NCBI GenBank assembly: GCA_025457665.1
Contig: JALOTY010000032.1
Coordinates: 1-39,011, forward strand
Direction of reading: 5' to 3'
From: Akkermansiaceae bacterium
GTDB lineage: Bacteria > Verrucomicrobiota > Verrucomicrobiia > Verrucomicrobiales > Akkermansiaceae
Length of the DNA: 39,011 bases
In this document: positions 9,301-18,300 of the stretch, piece after piece
How the letters are laid out: every line of letters begins with the position of its first letter
Numbering within the stretch: the stretch's first letter is position 1
Notes under the pieces: generated by a model
Told to the model about the DNA's origin: nothing
The model's input: the letters and a program-made list of their open reading frames with translations, nothing else
The model's database searches: none
Position numbers and translations under genes: made by a program

Positions 9301-10095
9301 GTGAGTGAGCTTTCCGCCGACCCCTACGCCCCACCCATCCAGCCCCAGAACGAGGCGGAGGAAGAGCGGATCGACCTGCCCCCCGGGACCTACGGCGCTT
9401 ATCGTGACAATCGGCGCTGGTCGGTCGCGGTCATCGCACTTGTCCTCACGCTGTTTGGAGGAAATACGCTCCTCATCGGCTTGTGGTCCTTGCTTTATAT
9501 TTTGGGTCATTCCTTCGCCGATCATCCATTCTTTGAAGTCACCTCTCATCTGCTTTATGCCAACGTGCTGACTTACATTGCCTTCGGAATTTGGATCAAC
9601 CGCAGCGCGAAAAACGCGTGGCTTTTCAATGGCCTGCGCCTGCGGCTTCCGCGGCTGCCCGGCACCCTGCCCACGGTGATGAATGATACGCCCGGATGGT
9701 GCGTTGGCTGGTATTTCATCCCCATCGCCAGCCTTTGGAAACCCTATCAGGCCATGCGCGACATCTTCCATTCCTCCGCCATCAAACATCCCGTTCCCAA
9801 GGGTCTCCTGCCCCTGTGGTGGACTTTCTGGATCGCCGAAACCCTCAATAACAACCAGAATTGGGAGTTGGATTCGCTCGCCGCCAACGCCCTGCTTGCC
9901 CTGATTTCCTTCGGCATCTCCACCGCCCTTGTGGTCATGGCCTGTCAGCTCGTCCGCACCCTCACCCGGCTTCAGCACGAGGCTGCCATCGAACTGACCC
10001 TGCAACTCGCCCAGGTCCCGGCAACTCCCGACCCATCTTCCGCTCCGATCCTCACGCGCCGCAGCAGCCCCGATGTCATTCTTCGCCGCCAATAA
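9301..10095 (+). CDS. DUF4328 domain membrane protein
   Basis: A predicted 264-residue membrane protein of unknown function. After a hydrophilic N-terminus (SADPYAPPIQ) there are hydrophobic helices at about 42-66 and 80-98, then the DUF4328 signature PGWCVGWYFIPIASLWKPYQ with AMRDIF, another helix pair (WWTFWIAET; LLALISFGISTALVVMACQL) and a short polar tail. GTG 9301 is preferred because it gives the short polar N-terminus usual in the family and follows a G-run; ATG 9226 in the same frame would add 25 residues of no clear character. A hairpin resembling a terminator follows 7 bp after the stop. Divergent from the DUF2339 gene. Confidence 0.82.
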   Translation: MSELSADPYAPPIQPQNEAEEERIDLPPGTYGAYRDNRRWSVAVIALVLTLFGGNTLLIGLWSLLYILGHSFADHPFFEVTSHLLYANVLTYIAFGIWINRSAKNAWLFNGLRLRLPRLPGTLPTVMNDTPGWCVGWYFIPIASLWKPYQAMRDIFHSSAIKHPVPKGLLPLWWTFWIAETLNNNQNWELDSLAANALLALISFGISTALVVMACQLVRTLTRLQHEAAIELTLQLAQVPATPDPSSAPILTRRSSPDVILRRQ

Positions 10096-10102
10096 ATTCT
10101 CA

Positions 10103-10140
10103 ACGCCGGTCCTCGCGCGGGGACGGCGTGTTTACTTCTT
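10103..10140 (+). terminator. Putative intrinsic terminator after the DUF4328 gene
   Basis: ACGCCG (10103-10108) pairs with CGGCGT (10124-10129), and the stem extends inward through TCC/GGG with one bulged G around a CG-rich loop. A T-rich tract (TTTACTTCTT, 10131-10140) follows. The position, just after the stop at 10095, fits a rho-independent terminator; the interrupted T tract makes it only moderately convincing. Confidence 0.55.
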
Positions 10141-10191
10141 GCGGCAAACCTTGACTTGATTTCGGATCATCCTTCGACGAATGTTTGCTCC

Positions 10192-10362
10192 ATGAAATGG
10201 TTTTTGATCCTGGCCCTTCCGGTTTTCGCTCTCGCCTCCTGTGCTCCCGGGGGTGCGGTGGAGAAACGTTACGTGTGCAAATGCGGTCAGAAGTGCGGCT
10301 GCGAGACGGTATCCACAACTCCCGGGAAATGCGGGTGCGGGCATGATCTCGTGCCGCAGTGA
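10192..10362 (+). CDS. Cysteine-rich mini-lipoprotein, 56 residues
   Basis: A small ORF starting at ATG 10192. The N-terminus is a lipoprotein signal (MKWFLILALPVFALASC), with the lipobox LASC putting the lipidated cysteine at about residue 17. The remaining 40 residues contain YVCKCGQKCGCETVS and PGKCGCGHDLVP, that is, seven cysteines in CxCG/CxC spacing plus a histidine. The pattern resembles, in outline, the short heavy-metal-binding segment seen in some efflux proteins (YxCPMHP...PGKCPxCGM), so metal binding is a reasonable inference but not shown. It lies 13 bp before the convergent end of the deaminase-family gene, with no evident partner. Confidence 0.72.
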   Translation: MKWFLILALPVFALASCAPGGAVEKRYVCKCGQKCGCETVSTTPGKCGCGHDLVPQ

Positions 10363-10375
10363 TTCCCGGGCGTGA

Positions 10376-11398
10376 TCACTCGCTGATGAAGCGGTGGCGC
10401 AGGGAGTTTTCGTGGCTCAGGGCGAGGATGGAGGGAGCATCGGCGCCGAGTTCGGCAGCAAGGATGTCCTGTTCGTTGCGGAGATTGGTGTGCACCAGGT
10501 AGGGGTTGTCCGTGCAGATGCAGAAAGGGACCTTTTCCCGGGCAAGGCCAAGAACGAAGCGGGCGAGACTGGCGAAGTCCGGGATGACCTGGGTGACGCG
10601 GTTCACCGTGGGACAAATTTCAAGGCAGGTCTGGGTGTGACGCAGGAGGGCGGTGAGCGTGTCGCGCAGGGCCCCCTCGGCCTTGCGGAGTTCGATGCCG
10701 TGGCCGATGCGGTCGGGATGGATGGCCTCAAGCACGCGGAGAATCGCCTCGGGTCCGGTGCCTTCGCTCTCGCCCACGTGATAGGTGATCTTCAGGCCGG
10801 CGGCGCGGGCTTTTTCCATCATGCGGGCGGTCTCGGCGAGCCAGTCGCGATCGTATTCGCGGCGCACGGATTCGGGGCCGGCCATGTCGATGCCGACGAC
10901 GCCATTCGCGCCATTGATGGACCCGCGGCTGCGCCACTTGATGGCGGCTTCGATGATCTGCCAATTGGCATCGAGCGGAAGATCGCGGCCGAGGGAGAGG
11001 ATGATGCCGGTGGTGACGCCGTAGTGGAGGGAGGCGCGTTCGAGGCCCTGCATGACGGCAAGGATGATGGCATCCATGGTGTGAAGCCCGCCGCGGACCC
11101 GCTTGTAGGGATTGAAGCGGAGTTCGAGGCCGCTGATTTTGGCGCGGCGGTGGGCTTTGGCGACGACCTGATAGGAGGAAACGCTGGCGGCGGAAGGGGA
11201 GGATTGGATTTCCTCGGTGACCTGGAAGTAGCGGTTCAGGAAATCGTCGAGGGACTTCACCTCATCGGTTGTGGCGGTGAGGGATTCGTGGAAGGTGGTG
11301 AAATCGTGGTATCCGGTGCGAAGCCCATTGTCGCAGAGGATTTCCCAGAGGACGGCGGAAGGAACGGCACCGCCGAGATGGATGTGGAGGTCGTGCAT
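10376..11398 (-). CDS. Adenosine/AMP deaminase family protein
   Basis: A 340-residue metal-dependent amidohydrolase of the adenosine deaminase type, which deaminates purine nucleosides or bases. Metal ligands appear as HDLHIHLGG (residues 2-10), YHVGES (HAGE in classic members), DRIGHG, and the Asp of ICTDNP near the C-terminus. SLxHxNS-like LSHENSLRH closes the barrel as in the family. ATG 11398 puts the HxH motif next to the start as expected; a TTG at 11443 would add 15 residues without family support. It is the last gene of a minus-strand series of pectin-degradation genes (54 bp gap to GH105) with no metabolic connection that I can name. Whether the substrate is adenosine, adenine or another aminated purine is not decidable here. 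Confidence 0.87.
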   Translation of the reverse strand: MHDLHIHLGGAVPSAVLWEILCDNGLRTGYHDFTTFHESLTATTDEVKSLDDFLNRYFQVTEEIQSSPSAASVSSYQVVAKAHRRAKISGLELRFNPYKRVRGGLHTMDAIILAVMQGLERASLHYGVTTGIILSLGRDLPLDANWQIIEAAIKWRSRGSINGANGVVGIDMAGPESVRREYDRDWLAETARMMEKARAAGLKITYHVGESEGTGPEAILRVLEAIHPDRIGHGIELRKAEGALRDTLTALLRHTQTCLEICPTVNRVTQVIPDFASLARFVLGLAREKVPFCICTDNPYLVHTNLRNEQDILAAELGADAPSILALSHENSLRHRFISE

Positions 11399-11452
11399 GG
11401 CAGTTGCTAGCGTTTCCCGTGCCGGATGGCGAAGGGGCTTCAAACGGATGGC

Positions 11453-12574
11453 TCAGCGTGAATCGATGAAGCGGACCATTTCCGAGGCGGCGAGGAGGAA
11501 GGCACCCACCCCGAAGTCCGCGGTGGACGCGGCATCGACCACCTGGCCGGGGATGGCTTTTTCCCCGATGGGCTGGATGTATCCCACCGCACCGTTTTCC
11601 TGAAGCGAGGTGGTCATGAGGAAATCCCAAGCCTTGCGGGCGGCCGGAAGGTGCTTGGCTTCATCGAGCACACCCTGGCGGATGCCCCAAAGGTAGCCGT
11701 AGGTGAAAAAGGCGGTGCCACTGGTTTCCGGGCCGGGGGCGTGGGCGGGATCGATGATACTACGGGTCCAGTAGCCGTCGGCCTGTTGGGAAGCGGTGAG
11801 GGCTTCAGCCATGGCTTGGAAGGTTTCGAGGTAAATCTTGCGGTCGGGATGATCGGCAGGAAGGTCATCGATGACCATGGGCAGGGCGGCGAAGACCCAG
11901 CCGTTGCCGCGAGCCCAGAAGTCTTTCTTGCCGTTCGCGGATTGGTGTTTGGGGAAGATGTATTTCGCATCCCGATAGAAGAGTCCGGCCTCCTCATCGA
12001 ACATGAGCTCGCGGGCATGATCGAAGTAATCGCGAAGCTTCGCGAGGTATTCGTCCTTGCCGGTGATTTTGTGGAGTTCACTCATCGTGGGCATGACCAT
12101 GAAGAGCCCGTCCGACCACCAGATGTAATCGTTTTGTGGCGTGGTGATCTGGTGATCAAAGACCTCGATGGCCCGGGCGATCTTCTTCTTCGATGGGGAA
12201 AGGTGATGGAGATCGAAATAGACCTGGAAGCACACCTGCCAATCGCCGAAGAGCACGTGGCGGTCGTTTTCGCCGTAGTCGTAGCGCCATTCGTCCTTGT
12301 TGTCCGATCGTGCGCCTTCCCAATGATTGCGCTCCGCCCATTTTTCCGAGTAGCGCCGCCACTCGCGGTTCTCCGTCACGGCATAAGCGGCCATGTTGCC
12401 CACATGATAGACCGCACGATTCCAAAAGGCGTCGCCGTGTTGCGGGTTGCTTTCCTGCCAGTGCTCGTTGACGCGTTCGATCACCTCGATGACCTCGGCG
12501 CGCGTGCGGACTTCATCGGCAGCCAGGCTGAGGGGATGGATGACGAGGGCGGAGAGGAAAAGGCGGGCAAGCAT
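11453..12574 (-). CDS. GH105 unsaturated rhamnogalacturonyl hydrolase
   Basis: A secreted 373-residue (alpha/alpha)6-barrel enzyme of glycoside hydrolase family 88/105, which removes the unsaturated uronate that lyases leave on rhamnogalacturonan (or related) oligosaccharides. A signal peptide (about residues 1-19) precedes the barrel. Family motifs are IWWSDGLFMVMPTM (about 150, containing the acid Asp), KDFWARGNGWVFAALP (about 225), DGYWTRSIIDP, and ETSGTAFFTYGYLWGI. It follows the acetylesterase gene by 80 bp and precedes the deaminase gene, all on the minus strand, so a rhamnogalacturonan operon is likely. Substrate could also be another unsaturated glycan. Confidence 0.9.
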   Translation of the reverse strand: MLARLFLSALVIHPLSLAADEVRTRAEVIEVIERVNEHWQESNPQHGDAFWNRAVYHVGNMAAYAVTENREWRRYSEKWAERNHWEGARSDNKDEWRYDYGENDRHVLFGDWQVCFQVYFDLHHLSPSKKKIARAIEVFDHQITTPQNDYIWWSDGLFMVMPTMSELHKITGKDEYLAKLRDYFDHARELMFDEEAGLFYRDAKYIFPKHQSANGKKDFWARGNGWVFAALPMVIDDLPADHPDRKIYLETFQAMAEALTASQQADGYWTRSIIDPAHAPGPETSGTAFFTYGYLWGIRQGVLDEAKHLPAARKAWDFLMTTSLQENGAVGYIQPIGEKAIPGQVVDAASTADFGVGAFLLAASEMVRFIDSR

Positions 12575-12654
12575 GGGTTGAGACCTAAACTCGACGAGCC
12601 GCGCGTTGAGTCAATGCCATTCGAAGTCTTGAGCAGCCTCGGGGGGCGCAGTTT

Positions 12655-13464
12655 TCAAGGGGTCCGGGAAAAGGTGGCGAAAGGGTCACCGGGAAGCTGA
12701 CGCAGGGCACCGAAGAGGACCTTCGCATTGAGCTTGGCACCGGCGGGAGTGGTGTGCGTGCGGGCATCGGCAAAAAGCGGCTTGGTCCCCTCCGGGCCGA
12801 GGCGTGCGTATTCGATGCCAACGAGACCGGCGAGATCGATGTAGCCGGCCTTTTCCGCGCGCGCGCATTCCTCGATCCAGCCACGCCATTCCTGCCAATC
12901 TTCGCGGTATTTCCCATCGCGATCGAAATCCCGATGCGGCACCGGCGAGCAGAGAATGACCGTAGCCCCTTTTTCCCGTGCGGTGCGGGCGAAATGGCGG
13001 AGATACCAGCCGAAGCTATGTACGATTTCCGTCGTACCATCGGGCTTGGTGACCTGGGCGGTTTCGTCGCCGATGCCTTTCACCGAACCGCGGAATTTGC
13101 CCCGTTCATCGATGGGGCCGACGTCATTGTGGCCGAACTGGATGAGGACGAAGTCGCCTTTCTTCATGGAGCGGAGGATCTCGTCCCAACGGCCTTCGGT
13201 GAGATAGGTGCGGCTCGAACGGCCGCCGATGGCGCGGTTGGCAATGTTGAGTTTGGCGGGATCGAACCACGCGCCGATTTCCTGACCCCAGCCGCGCATG
13301 GGCGAGGGGCATTTGACGGTGGAATCCCCGGCGATCCAGAGCGTGGGCAGGGTGGGGTTGGCAGGCGTTTCGCGGGCCTGGCCGCGGTCATCGACCACCG
13401 GTCGCTCGTCGGCATGAACGAGCAAGGGAAAGCACAGGCAAGCGAGGAAGGCGCGACGAATCAT
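12655..13464 (-). CDS. Rhamnogalacturonan acetylesterase-like SGNH hydrolase (CE12 type)
   Basis: A secreted 269-residue SGNH/GDSL esterase, probably removing acetyl groups from rhamnogalacturonan. After a signal peptide (MIRRAFLACLCFPLLVHA) the four SGNH blocks are visible: LWIAGDSTV (nucleophile Ser48), AIGGRSSRTY (Gly), IQFGHNDVGP (Asn) and DARTHTTPAGA (Asp and His). The G-R-S-S-R-T context and spacing match carbohydrate esterase family 12. ATG 13464 is chosen because it gives the signal peptide; the open frame runs further upstream antisense and out of context. Gaps are 67 bp to the upstream GH43-like gene and 80 bp to the downstream GH105 gene. Confidence 0.9.
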   Translation of the reverse strand: MIRRAFLACLCFPLLVHADERPVVDDRGQARETPANPTLPTLWIAGDSTVKCPSPMRGWGQEIGAWFDPAKLNIANRAIGGRSSRTYLTEGRWDEILRSMKKGDFVLIQFGHNDVGPIDERGKFRGSVKGIGDETAQVTKPDGTTEIVHSFGWYLRHFARTAREKGATVILCSPVPHRDFDRDGKYREDWQEWRGWIEECARAEKAGYIDLAGLVGIEYARLGPEGTKPLFADARTHTTPAGAKLNAKVLFGALRQLPGDPFATFSRTP

Positions 13465-13531
13465 CGCGCCGAACTTGCCGTCATGCCAGCCCCATGGCGA
13501 GTCCCCTGTGCGGGGGATGCGACGAGGTGTT

Positions 13532-14509
13532 TCACGGGAAGGCCCGGCTGAGCCGCTCGGCCTCGGCGCGAGAGATGGGCAGGACCGAACCGTGACGGAA
13601 ACGGAAGGGGAAGCGGACTTCAGCGCTGGCGGCGAAGTTGGCAATGTCCGGATCCCGACTGATGAAAGCCTTGTAACCCTCACTGCGGCTGTAGTGATCG
13701 AGCAGCAGACACCACGATTTTCCGTGACCCGCAGTGGCAGAGAAAAGCGGGAAACAAGTGGGGCCCTCGTATCCTTTCCCATTCGCCAGCGAAAAGTCAC
13801 GAACCTCTTGCCATGGGCCATCGAGACGCGGGGCGCGCTCCATAAGGATCGCTTTGGCGGATTCATCTTTGGAAAAGCGGAGGTAGTCGAGCTGGTGGCG
13901 GATGATGGTGGTATCGATGACATCCGCAGGCTTTTCCAGATAGATGAAGGGCTTGGTGAAACTGTGGAAATCCCGGGTGCGGGCGGCCCAGATGCGGAGT
14001 TTGCGGAAATCGTCGCGGGCGGTCTTCGATGCCCAGAAGACAAGATAGTCCTCGGTCTCCTCATCATAGATCGCCTCCGGAGCCCAGGCACAACTGGCAT
14101 CTTCCGGAGCGATGGCGATGAGTCGAGGCGCACTCCAATTGACCAGATCCATGGACTCCCAGATCAGGATCGAACGACTGCCGCGGGTGAGCGCGTGGTT
14201 CCAATCGTGGCCGTGGAGATGGATCGAAAGATCGGTGGCCAGCAGATAGGTGAGTGTGCCGTCCGGCGAGCGAATGAGGAAAGGGTCACGCGCCCCTTTT
14301 TCTCCGACCGTGCTGACCAGCGCAGGCCTGCCGCCATTCAAGGCACGCCAGTGCAAGCCGTCATTGCTGAGTCCGAAATGGATTTGCTCGGCCATGGGGT
14401 CCTGTTCGCCCCTGAAGGTGACGAAAAGGAAGTCCTGTCGCGCCAGGCTAGGAAAGGGGAGTAGCGACGAGAGGAAAGCGAGCGTTGCAACAACGGCGCG
14501 TTTCATCAT
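13532..14509 (-). CDS. Glycoside hydrolase family 43-like protein
   Basis: A secreted 325-residue five-bladed beta-propeller protein resembling GH43/DUF377-type arabinosidases. Signal peptide: MMKRAVVATLAFLSSLLPF, cut near LARQ. Propeller motifs include GARDPFLIRSPDGTLTYLLA (catalytic Asp region), ESMDLVNWSAPRLI, CAWAPEAIYDEETEDYLVFW (Glu region), ARTRDFHSFTKP and YEGPTCFPL. Arabinofuranosidase activity on pectin side chains fits the neighbours but is inferred. Tandem ATG codons at 14509 and 14506 both give the signal peptide; ATG 14560 in the same frame would add 17 residues without purpose. It is the first gene of the probable pectin operon, 129 bp after the PEP-CTERM gene. Confidence 0.82.
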   Translation of the reverse strand: MMKRAVVATLAFLSSLLPFPSLARQDFLFVTFRGEQDPMAEQIHFGLSNDGLHWRALNGGRPALVSTVGEKGARDPFLIRSPDGTLTYLLATDLSIHLHGHDWNHALTRGSRSILIWESMDLVNWSAPRLIAIAPEDASCAWAPEAIYDEETEDYLVFWASKTARDDFRKLRIWAARTRDFHSFTKPFIYLEKPADVIDTTIIRHQLDYLRFSKDESAKAILMERAPRLDGPWQEVRDFSLANGKGYEGPTCFPLFSATAGHGKSWCLLLDHYSRSEGYKAFISRDPDIANFAASAEVRFPFRFRHGSVLPISRAEAERLSRAFP

Positions 14510-14638
14510 GTCGACACCATGGCGGTCGGGCACGAAATCGACCACCCCTTGCTTGCGCATCGATGCGCGGATTCTCCGATTTTCTATGGCGAGAAGTCCC
14601 CTGAATTTGATTGAGGGCGCTGGGTTGCGATGGCGAAA

Positions 14639-15301
14639 TCAACGCCTGCGGCGAATCAATGCCAGCATGCCCAAGCCGCCAAGCAAAGTGAACGTTGGCT
14701 CCGGAACCACGGAGACATTGTCCACGGTGATGCCGCCTGTGCTCGCCCCAAATGTGAAGGTCTCGAACAGTTGGGTGTTCGGTGTTGCGTGGAAAAAGGA
14801 AACATTCCCTGTGGAAGTTCCGATTGCCACCAGCGAGGTGTTGGTCAGCAAGACCGAGTAGGCGCGTGAGGCTGTTCCGAAGTTTGTTCCAGAAACGGTG
14901 AAAATGTAGGGAGTGTTTGACGTGAACGTGGCACCTGTTACTACGTTTGCCCAAGTCCCGGCGTTGAATGCCTGCACCGAAGTTCCGCTGATCCGGATCG
15001 TAATCAAGTCGGCACCAGCATCGCTCTCCAGACGGATCCGGTGCGCCTCGTTCACGGCTCCGAAGCTGACCTGGAAGCTGGCATTCCAATTGACAAGACC
15101 GTCCGACGGGGTGGCCGCGAAATCCTGAAGGATCTGCCCACCGCTGGAAATTGCCGCGGCTCCGCTGGCTCCGCTTGCAGTCCCGGTCACCGTCCAGCCA
15201 TTGAGGTTGTTGGCAGAGAAGTCTCCGTTGACAAGGCTGATCGCACCCAAGGCGGGTCCGGACATGAGGAGACAAAAGGCGGGGAATATCAACGGGCTCA
15301 T
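14639..15301 (-). CDS. PEP-CTERM protein with the shared secreted domain
   Basis: A 220-residue exported protein. Signal peptide residues 1-20 (MSPLIFPAFC...GPALGA). Residues about 22-198 are one beta-rich domain: NGDFSANNLNGWTV, ILQDF, AHRIRLES, SGTNFGTASRAYSVLL, FFHATPNTQLFETFTF, ITVDNVSVV. The end is a PEP-CTERM sorting signal: VPEP at about 198, a hydrophobic helix, then IRRRR. Such signals are cut by exosortase, which is not encoded here. The domain is homologous to segments of the next two upstream genes, and is jelly-roll-like, suggesting carbohydrate binding by inference. ATG 15301 is fixed by the signal peptide. A 25-bp direct-repeat element lies 49 bp upstream. Of the three domain-sharing proteins, it alone has a PEP-CTERM tail. 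Confidence 0.9.
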   Translation of the reverse strand: MSPLIFPAFCLLMSGPALGAISLVNGDFSANNLNGWTVTGTASGASGAAAISSGGQILQDFAATPSDGLVNWNASFQVSFGAVNEAHRIRLESDAGADLITIRISGTSVQAFNAGTWANVVTGATFTSNTPYIFTVSGTNFGTASRAYSVLLTNTSLVAIGTSTGNVSFFHATPNTQLFETFTFGASTGGITVDNVSVVPEPTFTLLGGLGMLALIRRRR

Positions 15302-15350
15302 GATGGAAAAGATACTTGGATGAAGTGGAGCAAGCGGGGAAGTAGATGTG

Positions 15351-15375
15351 CTTGACGATAGAGGACAGAAACTTG
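15351..15375 (-). promoter_or_regulatory. Putative AraC-type operator, site A
   Basis: First of three matching 25-bp elements. On the plus strand it carries CTTGAC at positions 1-6, GACA at 14-17 and AAACTTG at 19-25, so two CTTG half-sites sit 21 bp apart in direct orientation. It lies 49 bp before the ATG (15301) of the minus-strand PEP-CTERM gene. The 21-bp period, two helical turns, is what dimeric AraC/XylS regulators use. Binding by the protein encoded at 22540 is inferred. Confidence 0.65.
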
Positions 15376-15387
15376 GCCCTGCGGGCA

Positions 15388-18300
15388 TCATGGAGCAGCC
15401 AGCACGGCCGACAGGCGGACAAACACCCGCGGTGCGCTGCCGCTGGAGACTGTTGCGCTTGCCTGCACCACACCGGATACCGGTGCGCCAGCCGCAATGG
15501 TGATGACCGTTCCGCCCGTGTTGGCCTCGCCGGAGGCTTGCCATTCAGCGAGGTCGGTCGACCATTGGTAGTTGTAATTCACATCGCTCGAGATCTCCGG
15601 ATTGAGCGGATGGCTGAAGCTCAGGGCGCCGGCGGAGCCAGACACTGCGGTGAGGCCGGTGCTCGGCGCGTTCGGGGCGGTGCCCAGGACATTTTCGACG
15701 ATGTTGGCGATACCGTCGCCGTCGGCGTCGCCATCGGCGCTGAGGTTTGCTCCCGGAGCGAAGGCAAAACCACTCATCCAGGACGCGAAGTCGTCGAGCG
15801 GCGGCACGGTGACCGCCGTGCCATCGACGCGCAGCAGCGAGTCGGCGGTGGCACCGCACTCGAAGGTCACGGTTTCGAAGGCCACGTTCGGAGACGCGTG
15901 GAAGGCGGTGAGGTCGGGCGAAACGGAGTAGTTCACGCCGTCGGTCGAAAGCGCGACGGTGAAGCGCCGCGTCGGAAGGCCGAAGTCGCGACCGGTGACC
16001 CGGAGGAAATAAGTCGTGCCCGGATCCAGCGAGAGTCCGGAGAGGGCGCTGGTCCAGATGCCGCTGGCGAAGGCGTCGATCGAGTCCGCTGCGGCGGTGT
16101 TGGCGGTGAGACGGAGGGTCACAAGGTCGTCGCCGTTGCTGCCTTCGAAGCGGATCCGGTGCGTCTGGTTCTCCTGACTGAAGCGGATCGCGAAAGCGGC
16201 TTGGAAATCGGGGAGCGGCGCGACTCCGGCCGGGAACAGGTCTTGCAGGATCCCATGCCCGGGCGCGAGTGCAACGGCGGAACCCCCGCCAACGACGAAC
16301 GAAGCCTCCTCGGAAGGCGCTCCGGTCACGTTCCATCCGAGCGGGAAGACGCCGGCCGCCGAGTCGGTTTCGAAGTCGCCGTTGGCAAGGAGGTTGGCGT
16401 CGCTCACCTTACGGGCGGAGATTGCGAAGGACGTGCTTGGCAGGGCCGGATCATCGCTGGTTGGATTGAGCGAGGCGACCGCCGCGGTGTCGGGAGCGGA
16501 CAACTGGGTGGGATCGAAGCTGAGCCCGAGGGTTGTCGTTTGTCCCGCAGCGATCGATACCGGGAGGGTGGTGGTGAGGCTTACGGCCGGCGATCCGATC
16601 ACGCTCCCGCCAAGTTGGACGGCGGCCGATGTCCCGTCGTTCACTGCGGTCAGCGTATGGCTGGCGTTCGCGCCGTTTAGCGAGCGCAGCACGGCTGGAG
16701 GATTGAAAAACAGCAGGCGTCTCGCAGGGCGGTCAGCAGAGAAATATCCGACTTCGTCGACCCAAAAGCTCGGGCACAAACCGGCGGTCGCGTTCGATTG
16801 GCTGCTGGTGTCCGAGGTCACGAAGGCAAAAGCCGCGGGCGTCCCGGTGTCGATCGCCACCGAGTGGGCGGAAGTCAGCCCGGTCACGGTTTTTGGAAAA
16901 CCCGCACCGGGACCGTTCAGGGTGAGGTCATAGCTTGCACCGGCAGCACCGAATCCGCGACCGCGCAGGGTGAGCCGGTAGACGTGGACGGTATCTCCTG
17001 AAGCAACATCGAGGATGCCGTCGCCAATCCCGTTCAACGGATCGGCATCGGTGTCGACATCGGTCGATCCCGCGAGCACCAGGCCGCTGCCATCCCCGTT
17101 GAAATCAACCAGCACCCACGTGCCGAGCTGGCCATCGTAGAGATAAAATCCCGGGATGCCTCCGGCGGCGATCCCATCGGGCATGTAGGCGAGGTTGATG
17201 AGCGTGGCATCGTCAGTTGTGTCATTGAAATCCGCCGCTGCGGGAACCACATCGCTTCCTTGCACGACGAGCTGGAAGGCTCGATCGGCGAACTCTCCTG
17301 AGGCAGGGTTGCCGGTATAGTCCTGGAAGGCGGCGGGGGCCACCGGCGTGAAGCGGAAATCAAGGGTCCACTCGGGAAGCCCGTTCGGCACAACACTTGA
17401 CTGGGACAGCGAGCTCTTCGTTGTCACCGGGTCGCCGTTCCCGCGAACCCGGACCATGCCGTCGCCCGAAGGAACCATCAGGCCTGGCTCGACCCGGGTC
17501 GAACCACCCGCCCAGTCCGTGAGAGTGGTCACGAAGCCCGGGTTGGGATTGCGCAACTCCCCGCTGGCAAAGAAGCTCGCGGCCATCGGGAGCGTCTGAT
17601 CCTGGCCGGAGGCATCGACATCCACCAGCAGGCTGCCGGTGAATGTGCCCGACGTGGCGCTGGACGCGGTGATCTGGACGTCGATCGACTGACCGGCGGC
17701 CAATACCGATCCCACCGGCGGATTCACCGATCCGACCGTGAAGACCCCGCTGCCGGTGAGACCGACCGAGTTCACGGTGACCGATTGCGAAGCGCTGGTG
17801 TTCTTGAAGCGCATCGTGCGGGTCAGGGGTGAAGCGCTGACGTTGCTCACGGGAAAGGCAAAGTCCGGGGCCGGTGTGGCGGGATCGATCTCGAAGGTCG
17901 GGCCGCCGGCCGGAGCGACTGTGTAATCGATCGTCAGCCGGGCAAAGCGGGCGCTCTGCGCGGCGTCGCGGTCGCTGCGGATCGACAGGAAATTCTGCGT
18001 CGGGGTGTTTGTGGTAAGGATGAAGTGCAGGCTGTTCGAGAGATGGTTCTGCAGGCTGGTCTTGAGCGTGGCGGGGGTGAGCGTGATGGTCGCGCTCTGG
18101 TTGTCGGCGGTAGCGTCCCAGGTGATCGACTGGCTGCCAAGCGGGGAGCCCACGGTACCGCCAGCCGCAGAGTCGCCCGCGGCGGGAGCAGTCCAGGTCG
18201 CGGTGGCCGGGTCGAAGGCGAAGTTGTAGTCGTTGACGATGACGTTGACCGTATTTGCCCGCCCGCGGCGTTCGAAAACCTGCAGGCTGGCCGAGTTGAC

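Noticed and set aside
10394..11410. A 338-codon plus-strand frame opposite the deaminase gene
   Set aside because: Low-complexity Gly/Ala/Asp/Val translation; the opposite strand has clear catalytic motifs.
15346..16680. A 444-codon open frame on the plus strand
   Set aside because: Antisense to the 1059-residue secreted protein, with a composition dominated by Gly, Arg and Glu and no domain.
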